64,000 nucleotides of DNA from positions 23,896,765-23,960,764 of the forward strand of contig NW_004624732.1 of the NCBI RefSeq assembly GCF_000247695.1, written 5' to 3'. Numbering within the stretch: the first letter of the stretch is position 1; each line of letters starts with the position of its first letter. The position numbers and the translations under genes are program-made. A model generated the notes under the pieces. The model worked only from the letters and a program-made list of their open reading frames with translations. It was not told the origin of the DNA and ran no database searches. The stretch is from Heterocephalus glaber (Eukaryota > Chordata > Mammalia > Rodentia > Bathyergidae). Positions 33,739-46,053 of this stretch are shown piece by piece.

Positions 33739-34430
33739 AATAAAGATGGGAAGTGTGGTACTCGGAACCTTCCTGTCAGTCACCCCAGCCCCATGCACTG
33801 AAGGCTCTGAGAAGGTCTTTGTGGAGAGACAGTTTCACCGATCTCACCCACTGGTCTCAAATGCATCCACACCCTGCCTGGCCCTGACCACTCATGGGTG
33901 CCAGTGTGCCACGAGAGTATCATGGGAGTCACTCCTGTTCCCTGAGCACCAAGTGGAGCCCATCCAACAGGGAACAGTAAGGATGCTCTTGGTGAGGAGG
34001 AGGGGCTCAGGTCCAGCACAGAGGTGCCAGGCTGCTGCCCAGAGGCTGCCCCTGGCTCTGAGAATGTCACTGTGTGCTAAGAGGGGCTGCCTAGCCAGAG
34101 CTCTGTGGCCAGGATGTGGGGAGGTCAGGCTACTCTGAGGACCTTGGCCCTTAAACTGGGGGATGCACCCTGCTTAGCCTTTTGAGTCCCAGCTCCCCGT
34201 GGGCATGGGCCGCTTCTCTCCTGATGCCTCTGCCAGATCACTGTGGTTCCTCCAATACCCCCACCCCAGCTGCAGGAGCAGGACAGCTGGGCCGGGAGAG
34301 GCCTGGGATGGCTTGGAGAGGGCAGAGCGAGCACTGTCCCCAGGAGGAGCAGGTGAGCACCTGGCACAGGGTTCTGAAGTATCTGAGAGCCCTAGTGAGG
34401 TGCTCCCAAGAAAGGCTTCAGAATTGGAAC
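33739..34430. other. Intergenic, nothing recognised
   Basis: Unique GC-rich sequence; a 152-residue open frame at 33680-34138 starts inside the ID element and has no recognisable pattern. Confidence 0.45.
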
Positions 34431-34433
34431 CAG

Positions 34434-34612
34434 AGCAGGGCATGGTGGCACACACCTGTGATCCCAGCACTCAGGTGGCCGAGGCAGGAGGACCTAGAGT
34501 TTAAGGCTAGCCTGGGCTCTACAGCGAGTTCAAGGCTGGCCTGGACTGTACAGTGAGCTCCTATTTCAAAACACATCAAAAAACTGGAAAACTAAACCAA
34601 ACCAAAACAAAA
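34434..34612 (+). mobile_element. B1 SINE, sense
   Basis: gggcatggtggcacacacct, gtgatcccagcactcaggtg, gccgaggcaggaggacctag, then a duplicated internal block (tacagcgagttcaaggctgg, tacagtgagctcc) and an A-rich tail. One of the best preserved B1 copies here. Confidence 0.88.
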
Positions 34613-35585
34613 TCATGGCCAAAATGTGGAAGCAGCCCAGAGGGAGGCTGGGATGTCCTTAAATGCAAGGTTAAATGCTTCCTCTCCTTTCCAGAGAGTG
34701 GTGTGGAGCCCCTTGAAGAGGACCAGCGAGGCCCTGCCCCACTCTGGCCGGAAGTAAGAACCCGTCTTGACAGCAACAGACATGGCTGGTTGCTTGCCCA
34801 GCCTCCACCCATGCCTGTCTCTCCTTGCCTTCCTCTACTGCAGACACTAGAACAAGTTGGCTCTACTGTGCACTCTCCCTTTTGTTTAGGAACATATGAC
34901 AGCTCTGAACACCAGGATTTTAGAAGAAGTCCCCAGGGAAGGACAAAGTTTTTCCAGGAACAAATCTTTTGGCCACTTACCCTTCCCTTGTCTTTCCGGC
35001 TGGAATACGATTGTGAGTCTTGAAGGGGCAGCAGCCATCCTATCACCATGAGTAAATAAGCATAAGGTAAGAAATTGTCATAGTATCTAAAGCCAAATGC
35101 ATTTCTACTTGCTGTAACATCTAACAAAAGAATATTTCTGTTACAACCAGTCAGATGGAAGGCCACCGAGGCAACTGCTGGCTGTCCCCATGCCAGCAAT
35201 GCTCACGGCAGGGAGGCTTTCAGTCACTGCACTGGAGCCCAGGAAGAACTGTGGACTCATGGGCAGCACCGCTGTCTATTCGGCTGTCTGTTCCATGTCC
35301 ATGTGCACTCAGCCACTTCTGGATGCTGGTGGTTCTTCCAAGGAAGGTCCACCTTTTGAAAGAAGGTGTCAGTCATGGGCCAAGAGTGGTTTCCATCCTG
35401 TTCCCAGGGCTGCTCGTATCAGGAGGTGTCCGTGTGTGGGTCACGGAGAGATGGTGCAGCAGCTGGGGTGCCCCCTCCAGCAGGCTTCCACACCTGTGGA
35501 CTATGGGACACCCGTCCTCTGAGCTTGGGACCTGCAGAAGATCACCAGTCTCAAGGCTGTGGTGAGAAAGGAGCCCTCTCATACA
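34613..35585. other. Intergenic, nothing recognised
   Basis: No supported feature. Two open frames of 156 and 207 codons overlap on opposite strands, which is what random open sequence would give. Confidence 0.45.
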
Positions 35586-35589
35586 GCCC

Positions 35590-36305
35590 TCCCATACTGC
35601 TGTGGGAGTGTCAACTAGCTCAACCACTATGGAAATCAGTATGGAGAGTCCTCAAGAAACTGAAACTAGAAATTCCATTTCATCCAGCTATTCCACTTCT
35701 AGGTCTCTTCCCAAAAGAGTTAAAGATATCATATTACAGGCAATACATGCATATCCATATTTACAGGATATATGCCCATCATATATGCCTATATGCCCAT
35801 CACAGATGAAGGGATAAAGAAAATGTGGCATTTATACACAATGGAGTACTACTCTGCTATAAAGAAGGATAAACTGGAGTCATTTGTAGGAAAATAGATG
35901 CACCTTGAGACCATAATATTGTTTGTTTGTTTTTTGGTACCGGGGATCGAACCCAGGTCCTTGGCTCTTGTGCAGCAGGCAGCAAAACCACTGAGCTAAA
36001 TCCCCGGCCCCAGAGACTGTAATATTAAGTGAGGTAAGTCAGACACACAAGCTTAAATATTGCATGGTTTTCCTTATATGAGAGACCCAAAATATAAATA
36101 AAGAGAGAAATAAAAGGTAGATAATAGGAAACAGGGAGGTGGATCTTTTGCAAATTGGAAAGGGATCAAGAGATGGAGGAGGGGGAGAGAGGGGAGAAAG
36201 AGACATAAAAGGAATTGAGATGCTTTATGTGCATGCACCTACTCCCCATAAGGAATGGAATCATTATGTGCTATAAGCACGCACTCACTAATCAAAATTT
36301 TAAAA
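35590..36305 (+). repeat. L1 3' region, sense, split by an ID
   Basis: The sequence accactatggaaatcagtat, agctattccacttctaggtc, acacaatggagtactactct, gtgaggtaagtcagacacac and ccttatatgagagacccaaa is the end of L1 ORF2 and its 3' part. It is interrupted only by the ID at 35921-36012. Confidence 0.8.
35921..36012 (-). mobile_element. ID SINE, antisense, nested in L1
   Basis: Reverse ID ggtaccggggatcgaaccca then ccactgagctaaatccccgg. Flanked by gagaccataatatt (35907-35920) and gagactgtaatatt (36013-36026), a 14-bp duplication with two differences. It is younger than the L1 it splits. Confidence 0.85.
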
Positions 36306-37258
36306 AGATGCCCCATCAGTATTGAGTGACGAGGGACAGCCCCATCCTCCTACTGGGATGGATGCCTAGGGCAGGCTCCGCATGTTTCTGGTCCCTGGCA
36401 GCCCAGGTACCTGGCCGATGTGCAGGCCTGGCCCATGCCGGAGGCTTTGGGTACAGGCTAAGGGTTGGAGAGGGTGTACAGTGGAGTTCATGCGGCAGGC
36501 ACCCCGGAAGTCCAGCTGCTCCTCGCTGCTTGTCCAGAGGGACATATGTGTCAGACATATCTGGGTCTTGTGCCCAGGGCCTTGGCCAGCGGCCAGGGGC
36601 TGCCCATAAGTTTGCTGTGGTATAGCTGCTCTCAAACCTGCTCTGAGTTTGCTAGTCTTTCTCTGCCAGAGTTTTCAGGTTCTGCTGGCTCCTTGCCATT
36701 GATGGTTTCCTGAACCCCCAATAGAGTAAAGTTGGACAGCTGGGTTCTCAATGAACCTCAGTTAGAGTGCAGGTCCAGTTGGTCAGGGCCTGGGTCAGCC
36801 TTCAGGGTAAGGTTAAAGTTAGGCTCAGGCTAATGTTAGATCCAGGGCTGGAGGGTCAGCGCCAGAGCTGTGTCGTGTTTTTGTTCATCTCACAGATGAG
36901 AAGACTGGGTTAAGAAGAACTTGGAGTTCTAAAGGATGAGGGTGCTCACTAGCTCCTCCACCCACCTCACCACTCCCCTTGGAAACTGCTGCGCCCGTGA
37001 ATTATCTCTGATGATCTAGTCTGTCTTGGTGATTGGACCAACTTCCTGCAGGCCGTCTCTGGACTTTCATTTACTGAGTTTTCTTCCTCCTTTGGGTATC
37101 CAGGAGGCTGGCAGCAAATGCTGATGGCATGTATAAAGCCAATTCTCTAAGGGCAAACTATCTCCCATGAGGGATTCTCAATTCAATTTGATCTTAGTAT
37201 TTTCAAAGTACTCCACTGAGCATGTAGGATATAAGGAAATTCTGGAGATTTTGCTACT
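36306..37258. other. Intergenic, nothing recognised
   Basis: No supported gene or repeat. A short run of imperfect ggttaaagttaggctcaggc/taatgttag motifs lies at 36780-36835. Confidence 0.4.
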
Positions 37259-37259
37259 T

Positions 37260-37306
37260 ATCCACCCACCTATCTATCCATCCATCCATCCATCCATCCA
37301 TCTATC
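37260..37306 (+). repeat. (ATCC)n microsatellite
   Basis: Tandem ATCC/ATCT units (tctatccatccatccatcca). Confidence 0.9.
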
Positions 37307-38700
37307 CCATACACATGTTTTGAGATCTACTACATTCTGAGACTTTCCTAGGCACACAGGGAATGAAGGAGACATGTAGATTGTCTTCAAAGAGCCCAAA
37401 CAGTGGATGGAATGAGAAAAGCAAGCAAATGATGGGTAAAGAAAAAAAGCATCACTTCTGAGGTACCCAGAGAAGGACTCAGCCTGGCCTGGAGGCATCT
37501 TCATCAGCAAAGTTTTCCTAAAGATGAAGCTTGAGTCTTGAAAGATGAGGAAGAAGTCATTGTGAGAGAAGAGGAGAGCATCCCAATAAGCAGGAATAGA
37601 CTGTTCCTGGGCCCATGGTGAGAGAGGGTGGCACGGCCTCTGGGGAACCGGACAGAGTGGGCAAGGGGAGGACAAAGAGGCCAGTGAGGGGCCTCAGAGC
37701 ACTTTCTCCTGAAAGCCTGGTGAGCCGGAAGGGAGCCAGCACAGATTGAGCTGGAGCTGTGTGGTCTGCATCTGTCGCCTGAGACTCCTAGAGGCGGCAA
37801 GCTTGAGTCTTGGCATGCTGCTAGAAAGACAAGGCAGCCGGAGAAGTGAGCCACAGAGGATGGACCTATGTAGCACTAACTCCAAAGTCCCGTGGAGACA
37901 CATGGCCTCGAAGGTGCTGGGGAGCCAGGGGGAGAGAAGGGAGTGGGAGGCCAACCGGGAGCTGCCCTTGTGGGCTGAGCAGAATTTGTAGCTGACTCAG
38001 GGACCCTCATGGGTCAATGGCTCTAAAGGGGTGTGTCAGGAAGTTTGCGGCCTCAGCCTGTGGGCTGGGGGCAGTGCCAGTGCCTGACCCCTGGCCATGC
38101 ATGCCAGCCTCCAGAGTGGCCCCAGGCTCCGGCCTCCTTCTCTGCTGCCCTCTTACACTCTTGAAACTGCAGAGCAGCTGGAGATGAATGTGGACGCTGC
38201 GGGCAGGGATCCTGTGGGAGCAAAGTCCTTGGGGGCCGTTTCCCCCATACCCCATGTTAGACACTGGCTCAGGGAACAGAGTGTAGGCCTCAGAGCTCTT
38301 CAGGCCAAAGTGGGGCCTGCTGCATGGACAAGACCCTCTAAGCTGCACCCCATTTCTTTGGGTGGATGGGCTGGGGCCTCTGAGGGGGAAATTGAGGTCA
38401 GAGGTTTGGACAGGGTCAGAGTGTCACAGAAGCAGAAGGGCTAAGATCTGAGGCTTCTCCCTCTTTTTTTTAAAGAGGGAACATGTTGTGCTTGCATGAC
38501 CTCAACCAGGAAACCCAAAGCTTGTTGATCTTGAGCACCTGCTGGAATTTTGGCCCTGGTTCTGGGCATGTATCACCAAGTCTGTGAGTGCTGGGTCTCG
38601 GGGCTTGTGGAGGAGGGAGATGCAGTGGTATTGCCAGGTGGGATTCTGGGTGCATAGGGTTCCCTCTGCTGTCATGGGCTGCCCAGGCCTCAGGTGGTGG
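37307..38700. other. Intergenic; possible old L2/MIR-type remnant at 37,310-37,660
   Basis: The phrases gagatctactacattctgag, ttcctaggcacacagggaat and gagcccaaacagtggatgga vaguely match an L2-type pattern. The remainder is not recognised. Confidence 0.3.
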
Positions 38701-38711
38701 TGGTTGTTGAC

Positions 38712-38860
38712 TCTGGAGCCCTTACTGAGTGCCAGACATATGCACCCGGTGTTGTACATATTATTTCATTTAATCCTGAAGAAGTTCTGCAGGGCAGCCC
38801 TGCTGCACAGGGAAGGAACCAAGGAAGCCCTGTGCATAGAGGTGGCAGGGCACATGCCAG
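38712..38860 (+). repeat. MIR element
   Basis: gcccttactgagtgccagac, ttgtacatattatttcattt, aatcctgaagaagttctgca: standard MIR order. Confidence 0.65.
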
Positions 38861-41005
38861 GTGTGAGACAGACCAGGCCGTCTCAGGGCTTCTGGGAAGA
38901 ACACCGTTCATGGGTCACAGAGCGGAAGCTCAAGAACTTCTCCAACCCTTTCTCTTCATCTGGTACTACCCAGGAAACAGAGCCCAAGGCTTGGGCTTCA
39001 GTGTGAGTCCTTTCAAGGGACTGTGACCTCAGGAAGCTGAAGTCATGGATACAGGAGTAGCAGGAAGGATGGTGGGAACAGAGGCCAGGATTCTGGAAGC
39101 AGAGCCCTTGGTACCACTCTGGGAAGCTGCACAAAATCACCAGGGGGAGAAAGAGAGAGAATCCCTCTAGCTGCTCCAGTCTGCCGTCCTTTTGAGTTGT
39201 AAACAGGTGACCCCCCGGCAGAACCCTCTGGATCACAGAGCCACAGGTGGCTGGAGCAGGAAGCAGGTAAGGTGCCAAGGTTGAGGCCTGTGCACTATTT
39301 CCTATCTTATAGCTATCTGAACCAAGGAAAGGCTGCAAAACTTATGCATTGGTGGTAGAAGCTGGAGACGCACAAAGCCCTCTGCTTCCCAGTCCACTGA
39401 GGTGGCCATGGTGTGAGGCAGGAGGTCGCCTGTTCTTTCATGTGTGTTAGACAATTCAGCAAATGCAGCATGGACACATCCCTGTCTAGAAAGTTCTCAG
39501 TGGTGTGTGTGGCCAGAATAAAGAAGGTTGGGAGGAGCAAGCTTGGCATGTCCAGGCCCCCGTCCCTGTCTAAGGAGGGTGGTGCTAGGCCTTGGTTTAG
39601 CACTGGTCACTCCCAGAAGTGCAAGGGCGGGTGGGATGCCACAGGCCCTGGGTGTCGAGTAGAGCCCAGGGGCCCAGATGGAGCAGCGTGATGAGTAACT
39701 GCATCCCAGTAAGAGGCAACCCTGAGCCCCAGACCAAACCGCCTCCTGAGCTCACCAGCAGCAGATGCCAGAGTAATCAATACCCATTGTTCTCCCAGAC
39801 ACATTCCTTCTGCACTTTTGGCTGCAGTGTTCCAGCAATGGCCAGGTGTGGGCTTACCTCCTGTGGACGAACAAGACTTAATGGGATCCATTCCCCTGGT
39901 TGCTCCACCACACCCTCCCGTGGCAGGGCTACTGGGTGAGGACAGATGCCTGCTGGATCACGGCAGAGAGCCGGCACCAGGCCTATGAGAACTCAGGTCC
40001 TTGAAAGCAGAGTGACCTTGGCTTTGGGCTCCTCCACTACTGGAGAGGGTAATCATATGTGACTTCATTCTCTCAGAGGCCTGGCCTAAAGGATAAGTGC
40101 ATTACTGGGAAAAGCAAGGAGCAGGAGTGGAGCGCAGTGTTCTGGCTCCCCTGTCCCTGCTGGGAGGCACAGTGCCTAGGGCTAGGGGTATGCGCACGCT
40201 GCACAGTCCGACAGTCCTGGGGACACACTGGCCTCCTCCAGCAAGGCCTGTCTCTCTCCTAGCTGCAGTTTTCTCATTGTAACATAGCACCAATGAAGCC
40301 GGATCTTCTGTGTGCTTAAGGGCTCAAGTCAGGATGCACTTCTTCCAATGAAGACGCTTAAATTCTCCCAGCCCTCGTTGTGGGACCTTCCTTTAAATGT
40401 CTGGATCTCATGCCATTGTATCCATGTTTTTAAATTCTTAATCATTGCAGTGGGTATTCGTCTTTGGTGTGGGGGCTTACTTGAAAGTAAAGCCCCACTG
40501 TGTGAGCACTGGCAGGAGATAAGCTACCCACTGTACAAGCTGAAGGGAGCCAATGGTCCCTATCCTGTTTCTGGGCACATGGGCAAGGGACATTCCTGCC
40601 AGGGAGATACTCAAGTGGGAGACGTGAAACAGAGTTCAGTTGCATTCTCCATGCAGTGCCCACAGGTGCCAGCAGTGGTCCTGGTGTCCAGCCACAGTGG
40701 TGGACCTTACCCAGAAGATCCTGGGGCTCTGTATTTGCTTTGGGGACCCCACTGATTTGTGTCCATTTCCTGAGCCTTGCTCTCCATCTTTCTGTTGATT
40801 CTGAGCATCCTGGTAGCCAGAGTTGAGTTTCTGTTGTTTGCACCCAACATACATTTGCCTTTGCATGGTACCAACTGTTCCAGGTGAGCACCTGACCTTT
40901 CTCCACTGGACTATGCCCCTGGGGGCAGGCAGCTGCATCACACTCTGCAATACCTCAGCAAATGCCTCCTGGTACAGACCAAGTGGAAGGGGCACTTGGA
41001 CTTGG
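38861..41005. other. Intergenic, nothing recognised
   Basis: About 2.1 kb without a supported feature on either strand. This is the last long GC-rich stretch before the LINE-rich part. Confidence 0.4.
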
Positions 41006-41007
41006 CC

Positions 41008-41165
41008 TTCAGACACATTTGGCATAGCACCCAGGTTCTGCCACTTACTGAATTGGGACTCTTGTGCAGTTATTCAACCTTTGTGAGCCTCAGTTTTCTC
41101 ATCTGTAAAATGGCCATGAAGATGTTTACTTTCCTGGTACTGGCAGTAGAATTGAGTGTCATGCT
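41008..41165 (+). repeat. MIR element
   Basis: cccaggttctgccacttact, cttgtgcagttattcaacct, gtgagcctcagttttctcat, ctgtaaaatggccatgaaga. Confidence 0.75.
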
Positions 41166-41368
41166 ACAGGGAGAGAGTGGAGCTTGAGCTGCTCATCAAC
41201 CATCTCCTCATGTTGGGACAGGAGACAGGGACAGGGGACAGGGTGAAGCTCCAAAATGGGGGCTGGGAGTCCAGCCTTGAGGAGCTATGGTGGACAGAGG
41301 CAAAGCATCTGGTAATTAATTCTGAGTTTCTCTTGGTTAGATTTTAATTTTATCACCTTTTCCATTTA

Positions 41369-41397
41369 ATGTGTGTGTGTGTGTGTGTGTGTGTGTG
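41369..41397 (+). repeat. (TG)n microsatellite
   Basis: Fourteen or so TG units, directly joined to an antisense ID. A repeat that grew at the ID tail is likely. Confidence 0.95.
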
Positions 41398-41478
41398 GTC
41401 CTGGGGATGGAACCAAGGCCTTCCTGCACGTACAGATAAGTGTTCTACCATGGAGCCACACCCAGACCTTTAAAATTT
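41398..41478 (-). mobile_element. ID SINE, antisense
   Basis: Reverse ID ctggggatggaaccaaggcc then taccatggagccacacccag. Confidence 0.7.
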
Positions 41479-41639
41479 CTTGATTGATGGCCTGTTGGAA
41501 GACATATTCTCTAAAACATAATTTCAGTCCCTTCTATGTTCTCAGCCTCTGCTAGGATTTGGGAATAAAATTGAGTCTGTGGGGCATCAGGGAGACAAAT
41601 GAGTACTGTGCTTATCACAGAGTCATCTGTATTAAAATA

Positions 41640-41888
41640 ATAATTTACAAATGCATGCAATCATTTATCCAATGCATCTCTTATGCCAAATACTATACAA
41701 GTGCCCTACATGCCTTATCTCACTTAATTGTCATGAAACTCTTTGGAGGTTGGTGTTTTCATAAACCTTATTCTATAAAAATGGAATTAGAGGCAGAACG
41801 ACCTGCCTGTGTTCACATAAGTCAATAATGGAGCTGAGGTTTGACCTGGATGTGTCTGACCCCCAAATCCATCACCCTAAGCACTGCT
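41640..41888 (-). repeat. MIR element, antisense
   Basis: atttatccaatgcatctctt, ctacatgccttatctcactt, aattgtcatgaaactctttg, ataatggagctgaggtttga: reverse MIR. Confidence 0.65.
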
Positions 41889-42910
41889 TTGTGCAGCTTT
41901 GGCAGAGACGGGTCCTGGGTGTTAGGGGCATCTGAATTGGCTGGAAAAGTCAAGGAAGACTTCTAGGGGAAGATGGTACATTTCCAAACATTCACAAAAA
42001 CAGATATAAAGAGGCAGGCTGAAGGAGAGATGCCTGCCAGAGTCTGAGATTGTCAGGCCACAGGTGCTTTGGGGCACTCATAGGTAGGTGAGTCTGGTAG
42101 AGGATAAACTGGGAGCAGGGGCAGCATGGGGACAGGTGGGCTGGATTGCTAGGCGCCGCTTGGGGACCTGAGTCACCTAACACGGAGACAATTGCTGCTT
42201 GTCTTTGGATTTTCGTCCCCTGATGTGGGGCAAAATGAAAACATCTATACAGACACAGGGCAGATGACAGAGCTTGGTATTTCAGGATTTTCCCAGCAGC
42301 CAGCAGGTGAATAGTTCCTTTCAGTCTGGAGCAGTAGGATTCACAGGTGAGGGCAATCTTTCAGCACTGAAAAGGATGGGACCTTGGTCCCAAGGATGGG
42401 TCCTGGGTCGTCCCTGAAGAGTGTCAGTGTGTGCCACAGTCACAGAACTTCATAGGAGCTGGGGCAGGAAACAGCCGAGTAAGCCGCCTAGTGAGTGTGG
42501 TCCTGGATTTTACAGCCAGGGTCACTGGGAGAAGTCATTTTCCTCCTGGAATGTTTACACAACAGAGATGGTTATTGCTTGGATTTAGAAAAGTTTTGTA
42601 GTTGGTTATAATTTTTGACATTGGAAATGTCCTCACATGTCACACGGCTGTCTAATTTCCTGGAGAACCAAGGAGAAAATTCTGAGGGATGTCTGCGGCC
42701 ACAGAAGTTGTCATTATGCCAGACCCCAGCCAGTGTCACCATGACACAGTTTTTCAGTGTCCACACTAATTATCGGGGCACTCACTCATTCATCCATTTA
42801 TTTGCTCTACTCACTCACTCCTTATTTGTGACCTTGTCTTTGTTCTGGTAACTCCTTCTCTGACATCCTCTCAGAAACTTGACAAAGTGGAAAGGCCAAG
42901 AAGAAAAGTT
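41889..42910. other. Intergenic, nothing recognised
   Basis: No supported feature. A tandem-like (ACTC/ATTC)n stretch lies near 42,780-42,820. Confidence 0.4.
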
Positions 42911-43039
42911 CTCTACCACCTCTACCACTAGCCACATGTGACCACTAAAATTAAAATTAAAAATTCAGTCCCTATCACATATGGTAGCTAGTAGATACCA
43001 TGTTAAACAGCACAGAAATTTCTATTAATGGCTTTTCTC

Positions 43040-43350
43040 TAAAGAAAAGAAGTTGGATTGCAGCAGACATTTTGTCAGAAGTTTTTTTATGGCCAAAAGG
43101 CAGTAGATGAGTATTACTTTAAGGTATTGAAAAAGAGAATTTGTGAGCTAAGGATTTTACGTTTTGCCAAATGGACCTTCGAGTATAGAGATAACAAACT
43201 TACAAATATATAAGAACTCAGGGAATATAATTCACATGAGGCCTGCCTGAGAAATCTACTAGGGAATGAGCCTTAGGCAACCAATGTGACTGGAGATAAA
43301 TACATAAAAGGAGTAATACTGAACATTCAATATGTACTCACCCATATATT
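43040..43350 (+). repeat. Possible L1M fragment, sense
   Basis: gtcagaagtttttttatggc, caaaaggcagtagatgagta and gaaaaagagaatttgtgagc resemble the L1M ORF1/5' region (the segment before ttctatattcagcaaaa). Confidence 0.4.
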
Positions 43351-43370
43351 TAAAACAGAACCATTTTGTT

Positions 43371-43692
43371 TTAGTCTGTTTTCTGTTGCTATAACAAAAC
43401 ACCTGAGGCCTGGTGCTTTTATAAATAAAAGAGGTGTATGTAGCTCACAGCTCTGTATGTTCAAAAGCTTGGTGTCTCTCTCTGCTCAGCTCCTGTGAGG
43501 GCCTTGAAGTGGATGGCATAACAGTGGTAGACCATGTGCAGGAGTGGTGAGCAGCACATATGGAAGAGGGATTCGGGGAAAGTACCAGGCTCTCTTATAA
43601 CAGCTCATTCTTGAGGGAATGAATCCTGTCCCATGAGGCCTGCGTTAATCACTTCCGAGGGGGACTATGGCATGTTACGACATAGCCCTGTA
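43371..43692 (-). mobile_element. MaLR LTR (THE1/MST-like), antisense
   Basis: Reads tagtctgttttctgttgcta, taacaaaacacctgaggcct, gtatgtagctcacagctctg, gaatgaatcctgtcccatga. Truncated or diverged at the right. Confidence 0.7.
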
Positions 43693-44029
43693 TTCCAACA
43701 CTCCATCTGTGAGACGACCACTGAAGAAGGCCTCCAGTGATGCTAGGTAATGCTAGGAGTCTCTGACTCTGCCAGCCAGTCTTACCAGCCTCTGCAGCCG
43801 AACAGCGAACCAGTGGTGCCGAAGTGGGAAGCTTCCTTGGCAGGAAGGGTGGCTGCTGGAGCAGGATCTGGTATGACACATCTGAGGCTACACCAATGAG
43901 GTCAGGGTTGCAGTGCTGTGCCTAGGCACAATACTTGCTCTTGTGGCCCCATTCTATGGTAAGAGGTGGGCTTACAGCACACCTGGTATCCGTGAGTTAA
44001 GCGATCTCCCACCCTAGACACATTTTATT

Positions 44030-44301
44030 GCTTTTAAAATGTTTTCTCATGGACATTTTCAAACATACATAAAAAAAGTGAGAGCAGTGTAATGAACCCA
44101 GCTGGCTCATCATCATCTTTCAACAATAATGTAATGTACAACCAATCTTAATTACTATTTCCCCATTTCCACAACTCCCCGAATTAATAAGAAGCAGATC
44201 TCAGACTTAACCATGTCAATGGTCTCTCAGTATATATTTCTAAAGAAAAGGGTTCCTTTAAAATATAGCTACAACACTATTATCATGCCTAAAACATTAA
44301 C
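44030..44301. repeat. L1M 3'-end fragment, left part
   Basis: atggacattttcaaacatac, gcagtgtaatgaacccagct, gaagcagatctcagacttaa and ttatcatgcctaaaacatta form a known old LINE tail pattern. It continues at 44729-44790 after the LTR. Confidence 0.55.
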
Positions 44302-44307
44302 ATTAGT

Positions 44308-44722
44308 TGCTGCAGACCGAGCCTGAAGATGGTCCTTCGTCTCTTCCCTGCTCCCCTTCTCCTCCCTGCTCCCTTTCTCCTCCATAAATTAGAGTCAAAC
44401 AGTGTGTCTGTTTGACTCATACTGTAGACCCTGGATGGCACAGCCCCAGGAGACAGTTACCTTGTATCCTTCCCTGTTCCCTTCCTGCCCCATCACGAAA
44501 AGAATCACGCTATGTTCCTCCTAGGCCACCAAAGCCACGTAGCGCTATTTGCCCCTCCTCTTCCTGTTTGCCTTCCACTTTAAATAAAGAGCGCGTGGTG
44601 CTCCAGGCGGCCATTAGCTTCTGACAAGCTAGGGTTCCACCGGGTCCCCAGATTTCAACAGCAATCTTGGTCTCATCGTGGCTCTTACCGGATTCGGACC
44701 CTACACTGTGCGGGTCACAGCA
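44308..44722 (+). mobile_element. Solo LTR of an endogenous retrovirus, with 6-bp near target duplication
   Basis: The 415-bp unit begins TGCTG and ends CAGCA (inverted ends with TG...CA). ATTAGT at 44302-44307 and ATTAAT at 44723-44728 flank it, a 6-bp duplication with one change. Inside are a TATA-like cataaattag and AATAAA at 44583-44588, followed by a CpG-bearing downstream part. Six-base duplication favours an ERVK-like origin. No internal retroviral sequence is present. Confidence 0.7.
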
Positions 44723-45218
44723 ATTAATATTTCAATATCTTTCAATATCTGGTCAGGGCTCACATTTCTTCTCTTACAAATGATTACTTGAATGAAACTC
44801 TGAGTAGCATAGTGTATGCTTGATGCTACCCAGAGTTCTAGACATCCACTGGGCAGGGATCTTGGAACACATCCTCACAGCTCAGGAGGGAATAAAGGTG
44901 GGTACTGTAGTTACTGTGTTACTGGGTGTGTCAGTATTCATAACTGTTAATCCTTATCGTGAATTTGAGGCTGTGGCATTATAAGATGGCCTGTATTGTC
45001 TATTTTAACATTTTATTCTGTATTCTCTTTTGACAGTTATGAAGATGATGACTTCGGCTTTTAGTTTATTTTCGTTGACTGGTATGTCTTTATTCATTTA
45101 TTTATAAGACTTCTGAATCTTTATTTCTGCCGTATCTCTTATAGTAAGTATATGGCCAAGTTGTTTGGCAGTCTGAAAGTCTTTCTTCTAATAGTTGTTA
45201 AGAATTTATTGTTATCGG

Positions 45219-45303
45219 GCCGGGGATTTAGCTCAGTGGTTCCGCTGCCTGTCTTGCAAGTGCAAGGTCGCAAGTTCTATCCCTGGTACAGAAAAAAAAA
45301 AAA
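45219..45303 (+). mobile_element. ID SINE, sense, young form
   Basis: ccggggatttagctcagtgg, ttccgctgcctgtcttgcaa, gttctatccctggtacagaa and a poly(A) tail. Flanks aagaatttattgttatc (45200-45216) and aagaacttattattatc (45304-45320) are a 17-bp duplication with two changes. Confidence 0.9.
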
Positions 45304-45414
45304 AAGAACTTATTATTATCATCAGCCATATACATATGTCATATATAGCTACGTATATATAGCTACATATATACGCATATATAGAGACAGAGAGTCTTTT
45401 CTAGCACTTGACTT

Positions 45415-45490
45415 AAAATAATACCCCTTTAAAAAAACAAAAAACAAAAAACCCCACAAAAAATAAAATAAAATAAAATAATACCCCTTC
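45415..45490 (+). repeat. A-rich tail between direct repeats
   Basis: AAAATAATACCCCTTT (45415-45430) and AAAATAATACCCCTTC (45475-45490) flank a stretch made of A runs, caaaaaac and ataaaataaa. It looks like an insertion that kept only the tail. Confidence 0.55.
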
Positions 45491-45675
45491 ATTCCTAGCT
45501 AACACCGATAAAACAAAAACTATTTACGTATTTATACATCAACATAAATTCATACACATCCACCAGTCTCTCTTCTTCTCAAGCAATAGCTGTAGCACAC
45601 AGTACCAACTCTTCTAACAATGATTTGTTCCAATACCACAGAAAAATACGTATTTAATGTTCATTTCCTCTCCTT

Positions 45676-45757
45676 TTTTTTTTTGGTATTGGGGATCGAA
45701 CTCAGGACCTTGCACTTTCAAGGCAGGCGCCAGAACCACTGAGCTAAATCCCCGGCC
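45676..45757 (-). mobile_element. ID SINE, antisense, with 15-bp target duplication
   Basis: Reverse ID ggtattggggatcgaactca then ccactgagctaaatccccgg. TCATTTCCTCTCCTT occurs at 45661-45675 and 45758-45772, a perfect duplication. Confidence 0.92.
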
Positions 45758-46053
45758 TCATTTCCTCTCCTTATTTCTGATTCCCCAGTCCTTTCATAAT
45801 TCTTCCAATAGTGTTCTTTGCTTTCAAAACTGTTTTTGATCCTTTTCATTTCCTTAAAAATTCTAGACTCTTCTTGTGATGTTCTACACGTACCCGCAAT
45901 GGCCTCCTGTGATTTTGATTACAAATATATTGAATCTATAGGTCAATTTGGGGAGAATTGACATAATGTCTTCCAAACCATAAAATTCCTCTCTCTCCGC
46001 TTATTTAGGTCTTTAATTTCTTTCAGTAAAGTTTGTAGTTTTAAGTGTACAAT

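Noticed and set aside
37260..37306. Regular short repeats considered as a CRISPR-like array
   Set aside because: Plain ATCC microsatellite without spacers; the genome is mammalian.
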